NCBI GenBank assembly: GCA_964457945.1 | Contig: CAYWFX010000001.1 | Location: forward strand, 62,001-126,000 | Direction of reading: 5' to 3' | DNA length: 64,000 nucleotides | Source: PHAA01 sp964457945 | Lineage (GTDB): Bacteria > Bacillota > Syntrophomonadia > Syntrophomonadales > Syntrophomonadaceae | Part shown: positions 15,080 through 24,358 of the stretch, one piece after another | How positions within the stretch are numbered: position 1 is the first letter of the stretch | How the letters are laid out: every line of letters starts with the position of its first letter | Program-made: the position numbers and the translations under genes | Notes under the pieces: model-generated | Database searches by the model: none | What the model was told of the DNA's origin: nothing | What the model saw: only the letters and a program-made list of their open reading frames with translations

Positions 15080-16675
15080 ATGAAAAATAGAAATATTTAT
15101 TGCATCACTGCAGCATTGTTTATTATACTGACACTTTTTATTAATTCATCGATGGCTTGTGCGACTACAAGCTATTACCCGAGTTCATGGTCTTCCCCCA
15201 AAATAACAATTTCCGAAACCGCCGGCATCACCCCAGAAGGCTTTGATACCCAGCCATTTACAAAAAGCATCACACGCAAGGATTTTTACGAATTGTTAAT
15301 CAACACCTGTCGCACCTTCGGAACAACATTACCCTCACCTCCTATGTCCCATCCGTTTACCGATACGAAGGACATCAATGCAGAAATGGCGTATCTGTTA
15401 GGTCTAACCCAAGGCACAGCCATTGGTATCTTTAGTCCAGACCTGCCACTTACAAGGGAGATGGCTGCTGTTATGCTCTCCAAATTGCTAATGCTTTTTC
15501 AATCCACCTCTGGTAATAACAACAAAAATATCGATCGGAATAATTATACAGCATCTATAGGTTCTCTCGCCTACACTCAACCTATAGACAAGCAGCAGGC
15601 AGCCAAAACACTTTTAGAATATTCCACCGACAGCAACCTGGTATCTGATTGGGCCAAGACTTATATGGCGGATGTTTATACAAATGGTATCCTCTTAGGT
15701 ACTGGGGAAGGCAGGCTAGATCCTAAGAGTAATATAACACGTGAGCAGGCCGTAATATTATCACTTAATGTATTGACCTACTGTGACGAATCACAAATCC
15801 AGGCTGCAGGAGTTAAAGAATGCGTTCTGCCAATGCCAACAGGAATTTTCATCGCCCAATCATATTACATGGGCGATGTTTATCTGCGTTGGAATGATAT
15901 GCCTTTGGCTTCAGCCTATGATATCACTGTATTTAAGAATGGCAAACCTTGTTATACCACGAGAATAGATAACAATTACCTTGATTTACGGACAAGATCA
16001 ACCACTTATAATCGCGTTTCCAAATCTTATGTCTTCACGGATTATACTAATCCGCTCTATAATAGCATATTCGGGAGTGATAAACAGACGATTCATGCTG
16101 CCTTGAAAGTAGTGCCGGTCAATAGCAAGGGTATTCCTTCTGTGTTTTCCCTCACGCAAGAGTTTAAGATTGAACCATGGATCAATAAAAATGAAATGAT
16201 TTTTGGTGACTCTGCAAAGAATATCTTTGCAAGTGTCAATGAAGCAAATCTGAATATGACCAATATAAAGGTTAACATCTGGCAACTGACCTCCTTAGGC
16301 ACGAAAACAACATCCTCTCTTACTCTTACCGTCAATAGAAATGTTGCTGAAAATGTAACAAAAATATTCGCGGACATATACAACGGGCTGGAGAAGTTTC
16401 CTATTAGAAGCTGTAACGCTTACTCCTACAGAAGCGGCAAATCAGAGCACAATAGCGGCACTGCTATTGATATTAACCCTGAAGAAAACTATTTTGTTGA
16501 CCGGGTAGGGACGATCAAGGCAGGTACATTATGGAAACCTGGCGAAAATCAGTATTCCATACCACCAGATGGCGATGTAGTCCGCGCCTTCAACCGTTAC
16601 GGCTGGCACTGGAGTCCCGACATGCATTGGTCAAACGGTGCTGATTATATGCACTTCAGTCTCGGTGGGACATGA
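15080..16675 (+). CDS. Secreted SLH-domain D-alanyl-D-alanine carboxypeptidase (M15/VanY type)
   Basis: 531 residues. Signal peptide at 1-28 (ALFIILTLFINSSMACA), then two or more S-layer-homology repeats (about 55-250; MAYLLGLTQGTAIGIFSPD and VYTNGILLGTGEGRLDPKS are diagnostic), a central beta-rich linker, and an M15 peptidase domain in the last 150 residues. Zinc/catalytic motifs: SEHNSGTAID (H and D ligands) and GWHWSPDMHW...DYMHF (final His). It should be anchored to secondary cell-wall polymer and trim peptidoglycan stem peptides. ATG 15080, behind AAGGAATAG, places the signal peptide correctly; the frame is open 40 codons further upstream but without a signal. Confidence 0.88.
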   Translation: MKNRNIYCITAALFIILTLFINSSMACATTSYYPSSWSSPKITISETAGITPEGFDTQPFTKSITRKDFYELLINTCRTFGTTLPSPPMSHPFTDTKDINAEMAYLLGLTQGTAIGIFSPDLPLTREMAAVMLSKLLMLFQSTSGNNNKNIDRNNYTASIGSLAYTQPIDKQQAAKTLLEYSTDSNLVSDWAKTYMADVYTNGILLGTGEGRLDPKSNITREQAVILSLNVLTYCDESQIQAAGVKECVLPMPTGIFIAQSYYMGDVYLRWNDMPLASAYDITVFKNGKPCYTTRIDNNYLDLRTRSTTYNRVSKSYVFTDYTNPLYNSIFGSDKQTIHAALKVVPVNSKGIPSVFSLTQEFKIEPWINKNEMIFGDSAKNIFASVNEANLNMTNIKVNIWQLTSLGTKTTSSLTLTVNRNVAENVTKIFADIYNGLEKFPIRSCNAYSYRSGKSEHNSGTAIDINPEENYFVDRVGTIKAGTLWKPGENQYSIPPDGDVVRAFNRYGWHWSPDMHWSNGADYMHFSLGGT

Positions 16676-16743
16676 CGACCCTTAGGAATCATTTTCCTAT
16701 TTGTTTAATATTATTCGAAACTGTTACAAGAGTTCAGAGCCTA

Positions 16744-17160
16744 TCATTCTCCAATAATTTTCATCAAAACTCGTTTATCTCTCTTCCCATCAAATTCGAA
16801 ATAAAATATCTGCTCCCAGGTTCCAAAATCCAATTTTCCTTGCGTAATGGCTACCACAACTTCCCGACCCATGATAGTGCGTTTTAAATGGGCATCAGCA
16901 TTATCTTCAAAACCGTTGTGGGCATATTGACTATAGGGCTTTTCAGGAGCCAGCTTTTCCAACCATACCTCGTAATCATTATGTAAGCCGTCCTCATCAT
17001 CATTAATAAATACACTGGCGGTAATATTCATGGCATTTACCAGTACCAGACCCTCACGTACGCCACTTTCATTAATCGCCTGCTGAACCTTCCTGGTTAT
17101 GTTTTCCAAGCCTCTACGGGTTGGAAAGTGAAAATGCAAAACCTGACGATAGGATTTCAT
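16744..17160 (-). CDS. YjbQ/UPF0047 family protein, subfamily with NAM(H/N)ITASV
   Basis: 138 residues, full length for YjbQ (secondary thiamine-phosphate synthase family). Conserved stretches: VNAMNITASVFINDDEDG, HNGFEDNADAHLKRTIMGRE and LDFGTWEQIFYFEFDG. In the members I remember the first reads NAMHITASV, so the histidine is Asn here. The family gives weak thiamine-phosphate synthase activity in vitro; its true role is open. ATG 17160 lies seven bases after GAGAGGT. A second, more canonical YjbQ is at 61225-61620. Confidence 0.88.
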   Translation of the reverse strand: MKSYRQVLHFHFPTRRGLENITRKVQQAINESGVREGLVLVNAMNITASVFINDDEDGLHNDYEVWLEKLAPEKPYSQYAHNGFEDNADAHLKRTIMGREVVVAITQGKLDFGTWEQIFYFEFDGKRDKRVLMKIIGE

Positions 17161-17234
17161 ATACATACCTCTCATTGTATATTTTTCATGGTCCCATTCT
17201 ATAATAGCGCCTAAAAGGCTCCAAAAGAAACTTG

Positions 17235-18344
17235 TTAGATTTTGCCTTTCTCCCGGGCAATTCGCAAGAACTTATCTTTTGAATTCTTAGGAGGAATGTG
17301 CAGAACAGACCGGCGGGACATGGATAACGAATCATTGGGGCAGGAGGCTACACACACACTACAGCCGATGCAAATCTCATTATTTACAGCCGGTACTTCG
17401 GTTTCATTTCCTTCGTCGTGCATGGTGATCGCCCCAATTAGACAGCTGTCGGCGCAGATACCGCATCCACCACACGTGTCGGTTTCTAATGCAGGAATAA
17501 AATTACTCGGATGGGTGGAAGGTTGTCCATATTCATTAATGCTGGTCATTACTACGCAGCAGCACCTGCAACAGTGACATATATAAGTTGGCTTATTCAG
17601 AACGTTGTCACAATTATGGACCAGTCCTAATTCTTCTGTTTTATCAAGCACCCGCAGTAATTCTTCCGCCGTGGCTGGTTTTCCCATACCTCTTCTTATA
17701 ACCCATTCTGCAGCGGGGCCAAGGGAGGTGCAAACCTCAAGTGGCGCTCCGCAGGATTTGTCCAGATGGCTTGCCTTATGGCGGCAGGCACACATAGAAA
17801 GTGCTCCTCCGCCAGATTGCCGGATTATCTCACTAGTCCTTTCGTAATTTAAAACTTCAGTTTCAACAGCTAATGGTATAAGTTTCTCATATATCAATGT
17901 CCGCATCATTCTGGTATTGATTCCGGAGAACTCTTCCCGCGCTTCTTTGTTTTGAAAATAACTGTGAAAAAGCTCGGCTAAATCCCTCATATTTATTTCA
18001 TCACGTACACGCATGAAGGTGTATTCGAAAAAGCCAATAACCATGGGCGCCATCATGTAAAACGAGGTTTCTCTACGGGGGAAGTCCATTACCAGTCCCT
18101 TGTCGGCCATGCTATCCAGCAGGGGTTTTAATTGTTCTGAACTAATCCCGACAATATCAGCTATTTTTTCGATCTTCATAGGAACCAAAGGGAACTTGCT
18201 GCCTATCATGGCCTCGCTCTCAGTATAGAGACGTTGAAGAATCGCCATCAAGGTATCGTTTACCGGTGCTCCGACCGGCTCCTTATTTAGACGTTCGGCT
18301 AACGCCCGATATACCTCGTCCTTAGAATGAATCAAGTGCCCCAT
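17235..18344 (-). CDS. Winged-helix / 2x[4Fe-4S] ferredoxin protein with cysteine-rich centre
   Basis: 369 residues. N-terminal helical/winged-helix region (PMKIEKIADIVGISSEQLKP) followed by a cysteine-rich middle (CACRHKASHLDKSCG...EVC and CHCCRCCCVV) and a C-terminal dicluster ferredoxin (CGGCGICADSCLIGA, CIGCSVCVASCPND). Such proteins occur in anaerobes, often near methyltransferase or fatty-acid syntrophy genes, and are presumed electron carriers or redox-responsive regulators. ATG 18344 is chosen because GGAGG sits seven bases upstream; an ATG 33 bases earlier lacks one. No partner gene adjoins it. Confidence 0.8.
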   Translation of the reverse strand: MGHLIHSKDEVYRALAERLNKEPVGAPVNDTLMAILQRLYTESEAMIGSKFPLVPMKIEKIADIVGISSEQLKPLLDSMADKGLVMDFPRRETSFYMMAPMVIGFFEYTFMRVRDEINMRDLAELFHSYFQNKEAREEFSGINTRMMRTLIYEKLIPLAVETEVLNYERTSEIIRQSGGGALSMCACRHKASHLDKSCGAPLEVCTSLGPAAEWVIRRGMGKPATAEELLRVLDKTEELGLVHNCDNVLNKPTYICHCCRCCCVVMTSINEYGQPSTHPSNFIPALETDTCGGCGICADSCLIGAITMHDEGNETEVPAVNNEICIGCSVCVASCPNDSLSMSRRSVLHIPPKNSKDKFLRIAREKGKI

Positions 18345-18452
18345 TGGCATATCCTCCACTTTTAATTTTCTTACCATCAACACTACCCTAATAGTTCACA
18401 AATTATGATTCTTTAAAATTGACCCTTAAGAATAATAACCCTCATGTTAGAA

Positions 18453-18560
18453 TTACAACACTATCATCGGAGCTATTCTGTCTTCTGAATCACCCATATA
18501 TAATGCTAGGTCAATATCAGAGTTATGTTTAAAATCGCCCCTGGCTCCCGCTTCATATTT
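18453..18560 (-). pseudogene. Fragment of a MNT-type nucleotidyltransferase
   Basis: The minus strand encodes EAGARGDFKHNSDIDLALYM followed by a short tail and TAA at 18455. The core GxRxRGD..hSDIDLA is the catalytic G-S-x10-D-x-D segment of minimal nucleotidyltransferases (here the Gly-Ser is degraded to Ala-Gly). A stop codon lies immediately upstream, so only about 35 codons remain of a 95-100 residue antitoxin-type gene. No HepT-like partner remains next to it. Confidence 0.6.
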
Positions 18561-18585
18561 TTACTCATTATTGGCTATCTCTCTC

Positions 18586-20382
18586 CTAATCTTCGCTAAA
18601 CTCAATTCCAGCCATTTTCATAAGAAAAGCAGCATTACGCGTATTCGAAACACCCAGCCGCAGTTTATAGTCAAAGCATATCTCATTTTTTACATAATAT
18701 TCCTGAAAATGATAGTTTTTTATCTTATTACTTTCCTTTTCCAAATCCCCGAGTTCAAGGTCATGTGTAGATACAAGCCCCAAAAGATTTGCCTTACTTA
18801 ACTTCTTAATAAGTACCTTTGCTCCTGTATGCCTATCTATCGAATTGGTTCCTTTGAAAATCTCATCAAGCAAAAAGAAAATTGTCTGCCCCTCTTCTAC
18901 CGCTTTTACGATCATTTTAATTCTCAATAACTCCGCATAGAAAGAAGAAATATTCTTTTCAAGATTATCGTTTACCCTCATGCAGGTATAAATATCCATA
19001 ATCGAGCATTTAAACATTTTTGCGCAAACATTCCCCCCAGCATAAGCCAGAACCAAGTTGATGCCGACAGTTCTCAGCAACGTACTTTTACCAGACATAT
19101 TCGAGCCTGTAATCAGCAATATACTTTCAGGATGTTCAAACTTTAAATTATTAGCTACACCGGAATTCATCAATAGTGGATGGCCCATCTCCTCGGCAGT
19201 AAAAATAGGCCCATTATCCGAGAATATCGGCGTTGCCCATTCAGGATAGTCGTGCTGTAAGACCGCCAAGCTGGATAATGCCTCAAATTCTCCTATAATA
19301 TCAAGCCAATCCTGCAAATTACTGCCGGACTTTTCTTTCCATCTTTCCAGCGCAAAAACGAATTGGTAGTCCAATAAAAAAAGGATATTAAAAAATATGT
19401 ATAACTGATTGTACCGGTTGGCAATAGCCTCGACTATTTTCTCAAGTTTACGGATTTGCTCACCAGCAGTCTGACCCTGACTCGTCAGCCTGTTTTTTAA
19501 CTCTTGTAAGTGCTGAGAATTATATTCTTCTTGTTCTACTAAACTTAACATCTTGTAATAAGCTTTTATATTTTGCATGAATTTATAGGCTACACCTAAT
19601 ATATATCCTCTTTGATTAGTGTTGATCTTCAGGATTACAAATTGTATGACCAATGCAGATATGAAACTATAGTATTTGGGTTCAGGACTTATGAATGTTA
19701 ATATGCCAATAATTATGGTGATTATAGGCATAAGGCGAAAAATAAAAATGACCCGTGGGTTACGGTAAAATCTCTCTATCCTGTTGACCCATAAAAATAG
19801 AGCTTGAGGATCGTGCATTATAGACTCAAGCATACCTTCCGCCATATATTTCTGCCGCCAGTCGAGTTTTTGTGCAAGCTCAATGACTGCTCCTTGCCGG
19901 TTAGTTATTTCTTCAGTACTCCTAGTAGGCGAAAGAAGGAAATCTCTTAATTTGAGCCTCCCCAGATAAGTAATGGCTGTGTTTATAAATTGAAAAAGTG
20001 ATCCTTTGCCGAATATATCTAAATCCTGTGAGTAATTATGGCTATCGTCCAAAAACTCTTCTCCATCATCGGTGAAAGTATTCCACTCACCATGGATTCG
20101 TTTTAAGGAGTCTTCATTGATTTTATGAAGAACGATTGAATACTTTCTTTTATTGAAATAATAATCGTGAAGGAGAATTAAGGGAATAAACAAAACCAGC
20201 ATTATCACGAGGTCCCAAACCAATAACCCATAATTTTTCTTTACAATAAAATATATCCCCACAACCGTGCCGATAAGGAAAACTACAAGTCTAATGTTGC
20301 TGATAAGATTAATGATATGGGTTTGTCCTACTATCATTGCCTGGTATTTTTCTTGAAGTTCGTTATACTTTCTTTCTGCCAT
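18586..20382 (-). CDS. Membrane-associated MutS-like ATPase
   Basis: 598 residues. N-terminal pair of membrane helices (VVFLIGTVVGIYFIV and LVIMLVLFIPLILL, about 30-75), a second hydrophobic pair near 215-255, then lever/core helices and a MutS domain V ATPase: Walker A TGSNMSGKSTLL (about 428), Walker B FFLLDEIFKGTNS and signature STHDLELGDLE. There is no mismatch-recognition domain I, so it is not MutS1. Such short, membrane-bearing MutS homologues are widespread in Firmicutes and Bacteroidetes but uncharacterised. ATG 20382 follows a TTG and a weak GGAAG ribosome site. Confidence 0.88.
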   Translation of the reverse strand: MAERKYNELQEKYQAMIVGQTHIINLISNIRLVVFLIGTVVGIYFIVKKNYGLLVWDLVIMLVLFIPLILLHDYYFNKRKYSIVLHKINEDSLKRIHGEWNTFTDDGEEFLDDSHNYSQDLDIFGKGSLFQFINTAITYLGRLKLRDFLLSPTRSTEEITNRQGAVIELAQKLDWRQKYMAEGMLESIMHDPQALFLWVNRIERFYRNPRVIFIFRLMPIITIIIGILTFISPEPKYYSFISALVIQFVILKINTNQRGYILGVAYKFMQNIKAYYKMLSLVEQEEYNSQHLQELKNRLTSQGQTAGEQIRKLEKIVEAIANRYNQLYIFFNILFLLDYQFVFALERWKEKSGSNLQDWLDIIGEFEALSSLAVLQHDYPEWATPIFSDNGPIFTAEEMGHPLLMNSGVANNLKFEHPESILLITGSNMSGKSTLLRTVGINLVLAYAGGNVCAKMFKCSIMDIYTCMRVNDNLEKNISSFYAELLRIKMIVKAVEEGQTIFFLLDEIFKGTNSIDRHTGAKVLIKKLSKANLLGLVSTHDLELGDLEKESNKIKNYHFQEYYVKNEICFDYKLRLGVSNTRNAAFLMKMAGIEFSED

Positions 20383-20464
20383 CAATCAAATTCGCTTCCT
20401 TCGTTATATCCAATAGCCTTTTGCAAATGAAATAATTCCAGAGACAAGAGGATAACACTATCCT

Positions 20465-21472
20465 CTATATGTATTTTTGGTAATCTTCCCAATTATCTTT
20501 CAAAAGTTTGGGAGTATCTAACCCATAAGGGCAATTATCTTTACATTGATTACAATCAATACAGTCATCAATCTTTCTCATTTCTTCCTTCCATACCTCA
20601 TTCAAATATATTGAAGTCGGGGCACGTCGAATCAATAGAGACATCCTGGCGCAAGAAGGAATATCAATTTCCGTCGGACACGGCAGACAATATCCGCAGC
20701 CTCTGCAAAATTCCTCGCTCAATACCTTCCTGTCATGTTCAATAATTATCGCAAGTGCTTTATTAAGTACAGGTGGATCTTTTATATAAGTAATAAATTC
20801 GTCAAGCTCCTTCTCTTTTTGAATACCCCATATTGGCAACACATTATTGTACTGTGCCAGAAATGCATAGGCAGCAGCGGAATTTGTAATAAGACCGCCA
20901 GACAACGCTTTCATGGCAATAAAGCCAATATTCCGTTCTGAGCATAGCTTCACTAGACCTATTTCCTTATCCGTTGCTAAGTAACTGAAAGGAAATTGAA
21001 TCGTCTCGTATAATCCTGATTCCGCTGCCTCAATTGCTACCGGGAGTCTATGATTCGAAATGCCAATATGGCGAATCATGTCTTTGGCCTTGGCCTCTAA
21101 CATGGCTTCATACAGGCCTGTCCCATCCCCTGGTTTGGGACAAAAGCTGGGATTATGAAACTGATAAATATCAATACAGTTTGTTTTTAACAGGTTAAGC
21201 GAGGTGTTTAACTGCTCCCAGAATTCCTCCACATTAGCTGCCATCGTTTTAGATGCAATGTAAATCTTATCCCTCACATCGCTTAAAGCATGACCGATTT
21301 TTTCTTCGCTATCTGTATAAAATCTTGCAGTGTCGAAAAAGTTAATGCCATTTCGATAAGCTTTTTTTAATAAAGCGGAGGCCTCTTCCTGGTTAATTCG
21401 TTGAATCGGCAGTGCTCCAAACCCATTTTTATTTGCAATAATTCCTGTACACCCCAATGTTACTGATTCCAA
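20465..21472 (-). CDS. Aldo/keto reductase with C-terminal [4Fe-4S] motifs
   Basis: 335 residues. TIM-barrel AKR with FFDTARFYTDSEEKIGHALS (catalytic Asp/Tyr), Lys in IYIASKTMA and His in IYQFHNPS, so the tetrad is present. The C-terminal 80 residues add a ferredoxin-like extension: CRGCGYCLPCP and CIDCNQCKDNCPYG. This architecture is common in clostridia; the NAD(P)H-linked carbonyl substrate is unknown. Start is TTG 21472 behind GGAGGGAAACA. It is followed on the left by the MutS-like gene and preceded by the GNAT gene, each with about 80-100-base gaps. Confidence 0.92.
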   Translation of the reverse strand: MESVTLGCTGIIANKNGFGALPIQRINQEEASALLKKAYRNGINFFDTARFYTDSEEKIGHALSDVRDKIYIASKTMAANVEEFWEQLNTSLNLLKTNCIDIYQFHNPSFCPKPGDGTGLYEAMLEAKAKDMIRHIGISNHRLPVAIEAAESGLYETIQFPFSYLATDKEIGLVKLCSERNIGFIAMKALSGGLITNSAAAYAFLAQYNNVLPIWGIQKEKELDEFITYIKDPPVLNKALAIIIEHDRKVLSEEFCRGCGYCLPCPTEIDIPSCARMSLLIRRAPTSIYLNEVWKEEMRKIDDCIDCNQCKDNCPYGLDTPKLLKDNWEDYQKYI

Positions 21473-21570
21473 TGTTTCCCTCCTTCGTATATTACAAGTT
21501 CGAAAAGATTAAGACTTCTTTTCTTTATTGCTTTTTGTTGCCAACCTGCCAGGAATGAGACTTCCCATGA

Positions 21571-22458
21571 CTAATCAAAGGCAAACCCCAAATATCCTAA
21601 ATCCTCAGGCGTTATTTCAAGATCAATTTCCTGATTGGCCCTAATCATACCGAAAGGACGGATGGAGCCTCCTAGTTGCTTGCCTAAGAATGCCGGTGTG
21701 CGTAAAACATATTCTTTGGCTGGCAATAAATGGTTTATATATCTTACAGCTACCGGGAGAAGCTCATCAGGAATAAGGAGTTCTTTAATAAATACCTTAT
21801 CTGAATTCATTCTTTCAATTACGACACAACCCTGTACTGCTTCAATTTCTATACCATAGATGTCCGCACCGAACTGCTGTGACAGCTTTTTTTGGTAGGA
21901 AATTTCCTCATCAGCATAGGAGACATAAAGCCTCCCACAAAGCTGTTTATTTCTCCTATTATTATACTCTTCGGGAGTAATGCCTGATATAGTGCATTGG
22001 CAGGTTTCATCAACGTGCCAGCTCTCGATCCACTCCCAGGTAAATGAAGCCTCTCGAATATAGAAACCATCCTGATATCCCTGTTGGCGATAAAATTCAA
22101 AAAGATTTTTCTCAGATGGCACCAGAACGGAGAACGCATTCTTTTTGGTTCTCAAATATTGGTGAGCAAAGTCCATTATCTGGGTGGAAAACCCTCTGCT
22201 CTGGTATTTCGGATGGGTTGCGACAGCGTAGAGCATAGTGGAATTAAAGCTTCGCTTATCAGAGGCTATGGTCTTGATCGGCAGCATGGTTAGCATAGCT
22301 AAAATCTCTCCGTCTTGAAGCAACAACAGCGTTTCATCTTCTTTGTAGCGATTGACGTAGTAGAAATCAATATAGTGGTCACTATCTCCAAAGCAAAGTT
22401 TCCATATTTCTTTTTGGCGAGCCATATCGCCCACTTTAGCAAATCTGACTTCGCTCAT
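21571..22458 (-). CDS. GNAT-family N-acetyltransferase (Eis-like)
   Basis: 295 residues. An N-terminal GNAT domain with YAVATHPKYQSRGFSTQIM (acetyl-CoA pyrophosphate loop, Q/R-x-x-G-x-G/S) and LVPSEKNLFEFYRQQGYQ, followed by a second acyltransferase-like half and a sterol-carrier-like C-terminus, as in Eis-type proteins. Substrate unknown (amine or peptide N-acetylation). Adjacent to a DUF2156 gene 39 bases upstream in the same direction; the pairing of Eis-like GNAT and DUF2156 is common in clostridia and suggests one operon. Confidence 0.88.
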   Translation of the reverse strand: MSEVRFAKVGDMARQKEIWKLCFGDSDHYIDFYYVNRYKEDETLLLLQDGEILAMLTMLPIKTIASDKRSFNSTMLYAVATHPKYQSRGFSTQIMDFAHQYLRTKKNAFSVLVPSEKNLFEFYRQQGYQDGFYIREASFTWEWIESWHVDETCQCTISGITPEEYNNRRNKQLCGRLYVSYADEEISYQKKLSQQFGADIYGIEIEAVQGCVVIERMNSDKVFIKELLIPDELLPVAVRYINHLLPAKEYVLRTPAFLGKQLGGSIRPFGMIRANQEIDLEITPEDLGYLGFAFD

Positions 22459-22497
22459 CTTAACTCTCGTGCTCCTCCTCTCATCAATCCCCTAAAT

Positions 22498-23412
22498 TCA
22501 CACTGACTTTAATCCTACAAATCTCCCCCAGTATTTTTCCTCCATTTTGAACGGGTGATAAGATAACTTGGCCTTTCTTAATCCCTCCTGGCCCATGTCC
22601 TCCTCACGGTTAACAAAAATAAGTTCGGGATGATTTATCTGGATAAGAGTCGCAAATTCATGGTTGATCATTTGATAGGCACCTTGTATCTCCTCAAGTG
22701 CTTTTTCAATATGAATGTCATAAGTATCCGAATTAAGTTTATCTCCCATAGTGTAGGCAACAACTATTCCTTCTGAACGAAGGAGTCCACCTTCTAAGCC
22801 AAGCTCTGTATAATAATCAAAACATCGGCTTACAGCGCAATTTTCATTGGCAAGCTGTTTCTCGTCCTCACACCCGTGTGCTTTACACCATTTTATATTC
22901 ATCTCCCAGCACTCGGCTAGATTTTCAGAGGATATCTGTTCAAAGCTCCAAATGTTATGTTTTTTAAAATAATTGATATGGTTGCGTTTGGATTTGGATT
23001 TATCCCCCGATAAATTTACGAGCTTGTCCAAAAGGTAAACGTAGTCAAAGCTATCTCGCCTCCCAGTATACTCAAAACTGGCCGGGAATAAGCTGTTAAT
23101 CACAGCCATATTCTCAGTTGATAATCCGGCTAGTATAAAATCATGCCCGCAGGTTGCTGCGTCTTGCCCCATTGCTTCTATAACTAATTTGGGATCACCC
23201 TGGCCTGCCGGATAGAAATAGTACGGAACTCCATCCAAGCTTTCACCTTTAACCAGCAGGTAATCATCTATCACTGCTACACGGTATTTATAGATTTTTG
23301 ACCATGCGAAAATATTAGTAAAATTATAATGGCAGCCACGCATATCGGCTGCAGCAAGAAGAGGATCAATCCATTTTTTATCGTTTATCTCTACTTTTCT
23401 AAAATTTATCAT
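22498..23412 (-). CDS. DUF2156 (phosphatidylglycerol lysyltransferase-like) protein
   Basis: 304 residues built of two GNAT-like halves, corresponding to the catalytic domain of MprF without its membrane part. Recognisable stretches: CHYNFTNIFAWSKIYKYRVA, YYFYPAGQGDP, KSKRNHINYFKKHN and the aminoacyl-acceptor region YDIHIEKALEEIQGAYQMIN. The family is presumed to transfer an aminoacyl group, but soluble members are not characterised. ATG 23412 follows AGGTGGAATTATTGA. Likely cotranscribed with the GNAT gene at 21571. Confidence 0.88.
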   Translation of the reverse strand: MINFRKVEINDKKWIDPLLAAADMRGCHYNFTNIFAWSKIYKYRVAVIDDYLLVKGESLDGVPYYFYPAGQGDPKLVIEAMGQDAATCGHDFILAGLSTENMAVINSLFPASFEYTGRRDSFDYVYLLDKLVNLSGDKSKSKRNHINYFKKHNIWSFEQISSENLAECWEMNIKWCKAHGCEDEKQLANENCAVSRCFDYYTELGLEGGLLRSEGIVVAYTMGDKLNSDTYDIHIEKALEEIQGAYQMINHEFATLIQINHPELIFVNREEDMGQEGLRKAKLSYHPFKMEEKYWGRFVGLKSV

Positions 23413-23520
23413 TCAATAATTCCACCTAACATCTCCAAATAAACTATCAAGCATTTCTCCCATATATTCTCGCCTTTATCCTGTGATCTATGCATCGGCA
23501 ATAACACCTGTAAGGTCGTG

Positions 23521-24219
23521 TTAGAGAATGACTTCCTGCCCTCTTTGGGTAAATTCAATAACCTGAGTAGCGGAAGCCTTCATTCTGGTGGAAAACTTCC
23601 TAACTGCCTCGTGATCATCCCAAAAGTGCATGGGGATAAAATAACTGGGATTGATTTCATTGATGAATAACTCTGCACCCAGACAATAATTGTGTTCTAG
23701 TCTCGGATCAACTGGAAAGAAAGCAATATTTATGTGCTCACCTTTTATTTTAGCTATTTCTTCTTTGAATCCTATCTCAGCCTTCTTTATTTCCTCAGGT
23801 ATGTCCTCCGACCAATACCACCAGTTTAAATCTCCGGCGTGAAATATATTTTTCCCATCACATTTGACTAAGAAAGAAACACCCTCATCAGTGGAGCCGT
23901 ACGCTTTAACGTTTATATCATCAATTTGTTTCTCCTCGTAGGGTGAAATAAAGGTAATATTATCTTTTGCGAGCGGAATACCCATATCACCACAAATATC
24001 ATTACTTAGGATGTATTGGACCCTTGGCCATTTTTTCTGCCATTCAAATATTTCGGGGGTATAATGATCAGGATGGATATGGGAGGAAAAGACGTAAGTT
24101 TTTTTGTCCTTCAAATTGAGAGAACCCTGATAGAAATCAAAGACCAATAAGCACTTATCTGTTTCTACGCAAAAGCCACTATGATATAAATATTTTATGC
24201 TAATATTTAATTTCTCCAT
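23521..24219 (-). CDS. Metallo-beta-lactamase-fold hydrolase
   Basis: 232 residues. Metal-binding motif SSHIHPDHYTPEIF (H-x-H-x-D-H), later Asp in HAGDLNWWYW and His in IPMHFWDDHEAVRKF complete an UlaG/YtnP-like metallo-hydrolase site. Cytosolic; substrate unknown (possibly a sugar phosphate lactone or nucleotide). ATG 24219 lies after GAGGTGCTTTTA and is preferred to an ATG nine codons upstream. It is the right-most gene of the housekeeping run before the defence island. Confidence 0.88.
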   Translation of the reverse strand: MEKLNISIKYLYHSGFCVETDKCLLVFDFYQGSLNLKDKKTYVFSSHIHPDHYTPEIFEWQKKWPRVQYILSNDICGDMGIPLAKDNITFISPYEEKQIDDINVKAYGSTDEGVSFLVKCDGKNIFHAGDLNWWYWSEDIPEEIKKAEIGFKEEIAKIKGEHINIAFFPVDPRLEHNYCLGAELFINEINPSYFIPMHFWDDHEAVRKFSTRMKASATQVIEFTQRGQEVIL

Positions 24220-24358
24220 TAAAAGCACCTCAGTTTGATTATACAATGATTATTATATTTGTGTCTGTTTCCTTAAATATGGCAACTAAAAAATTAAGGA
24301 AAATAATAAATTTCCTGCGAACGGCTATGGACATACTCAAAAAAAGGCTCCGGAGTAT

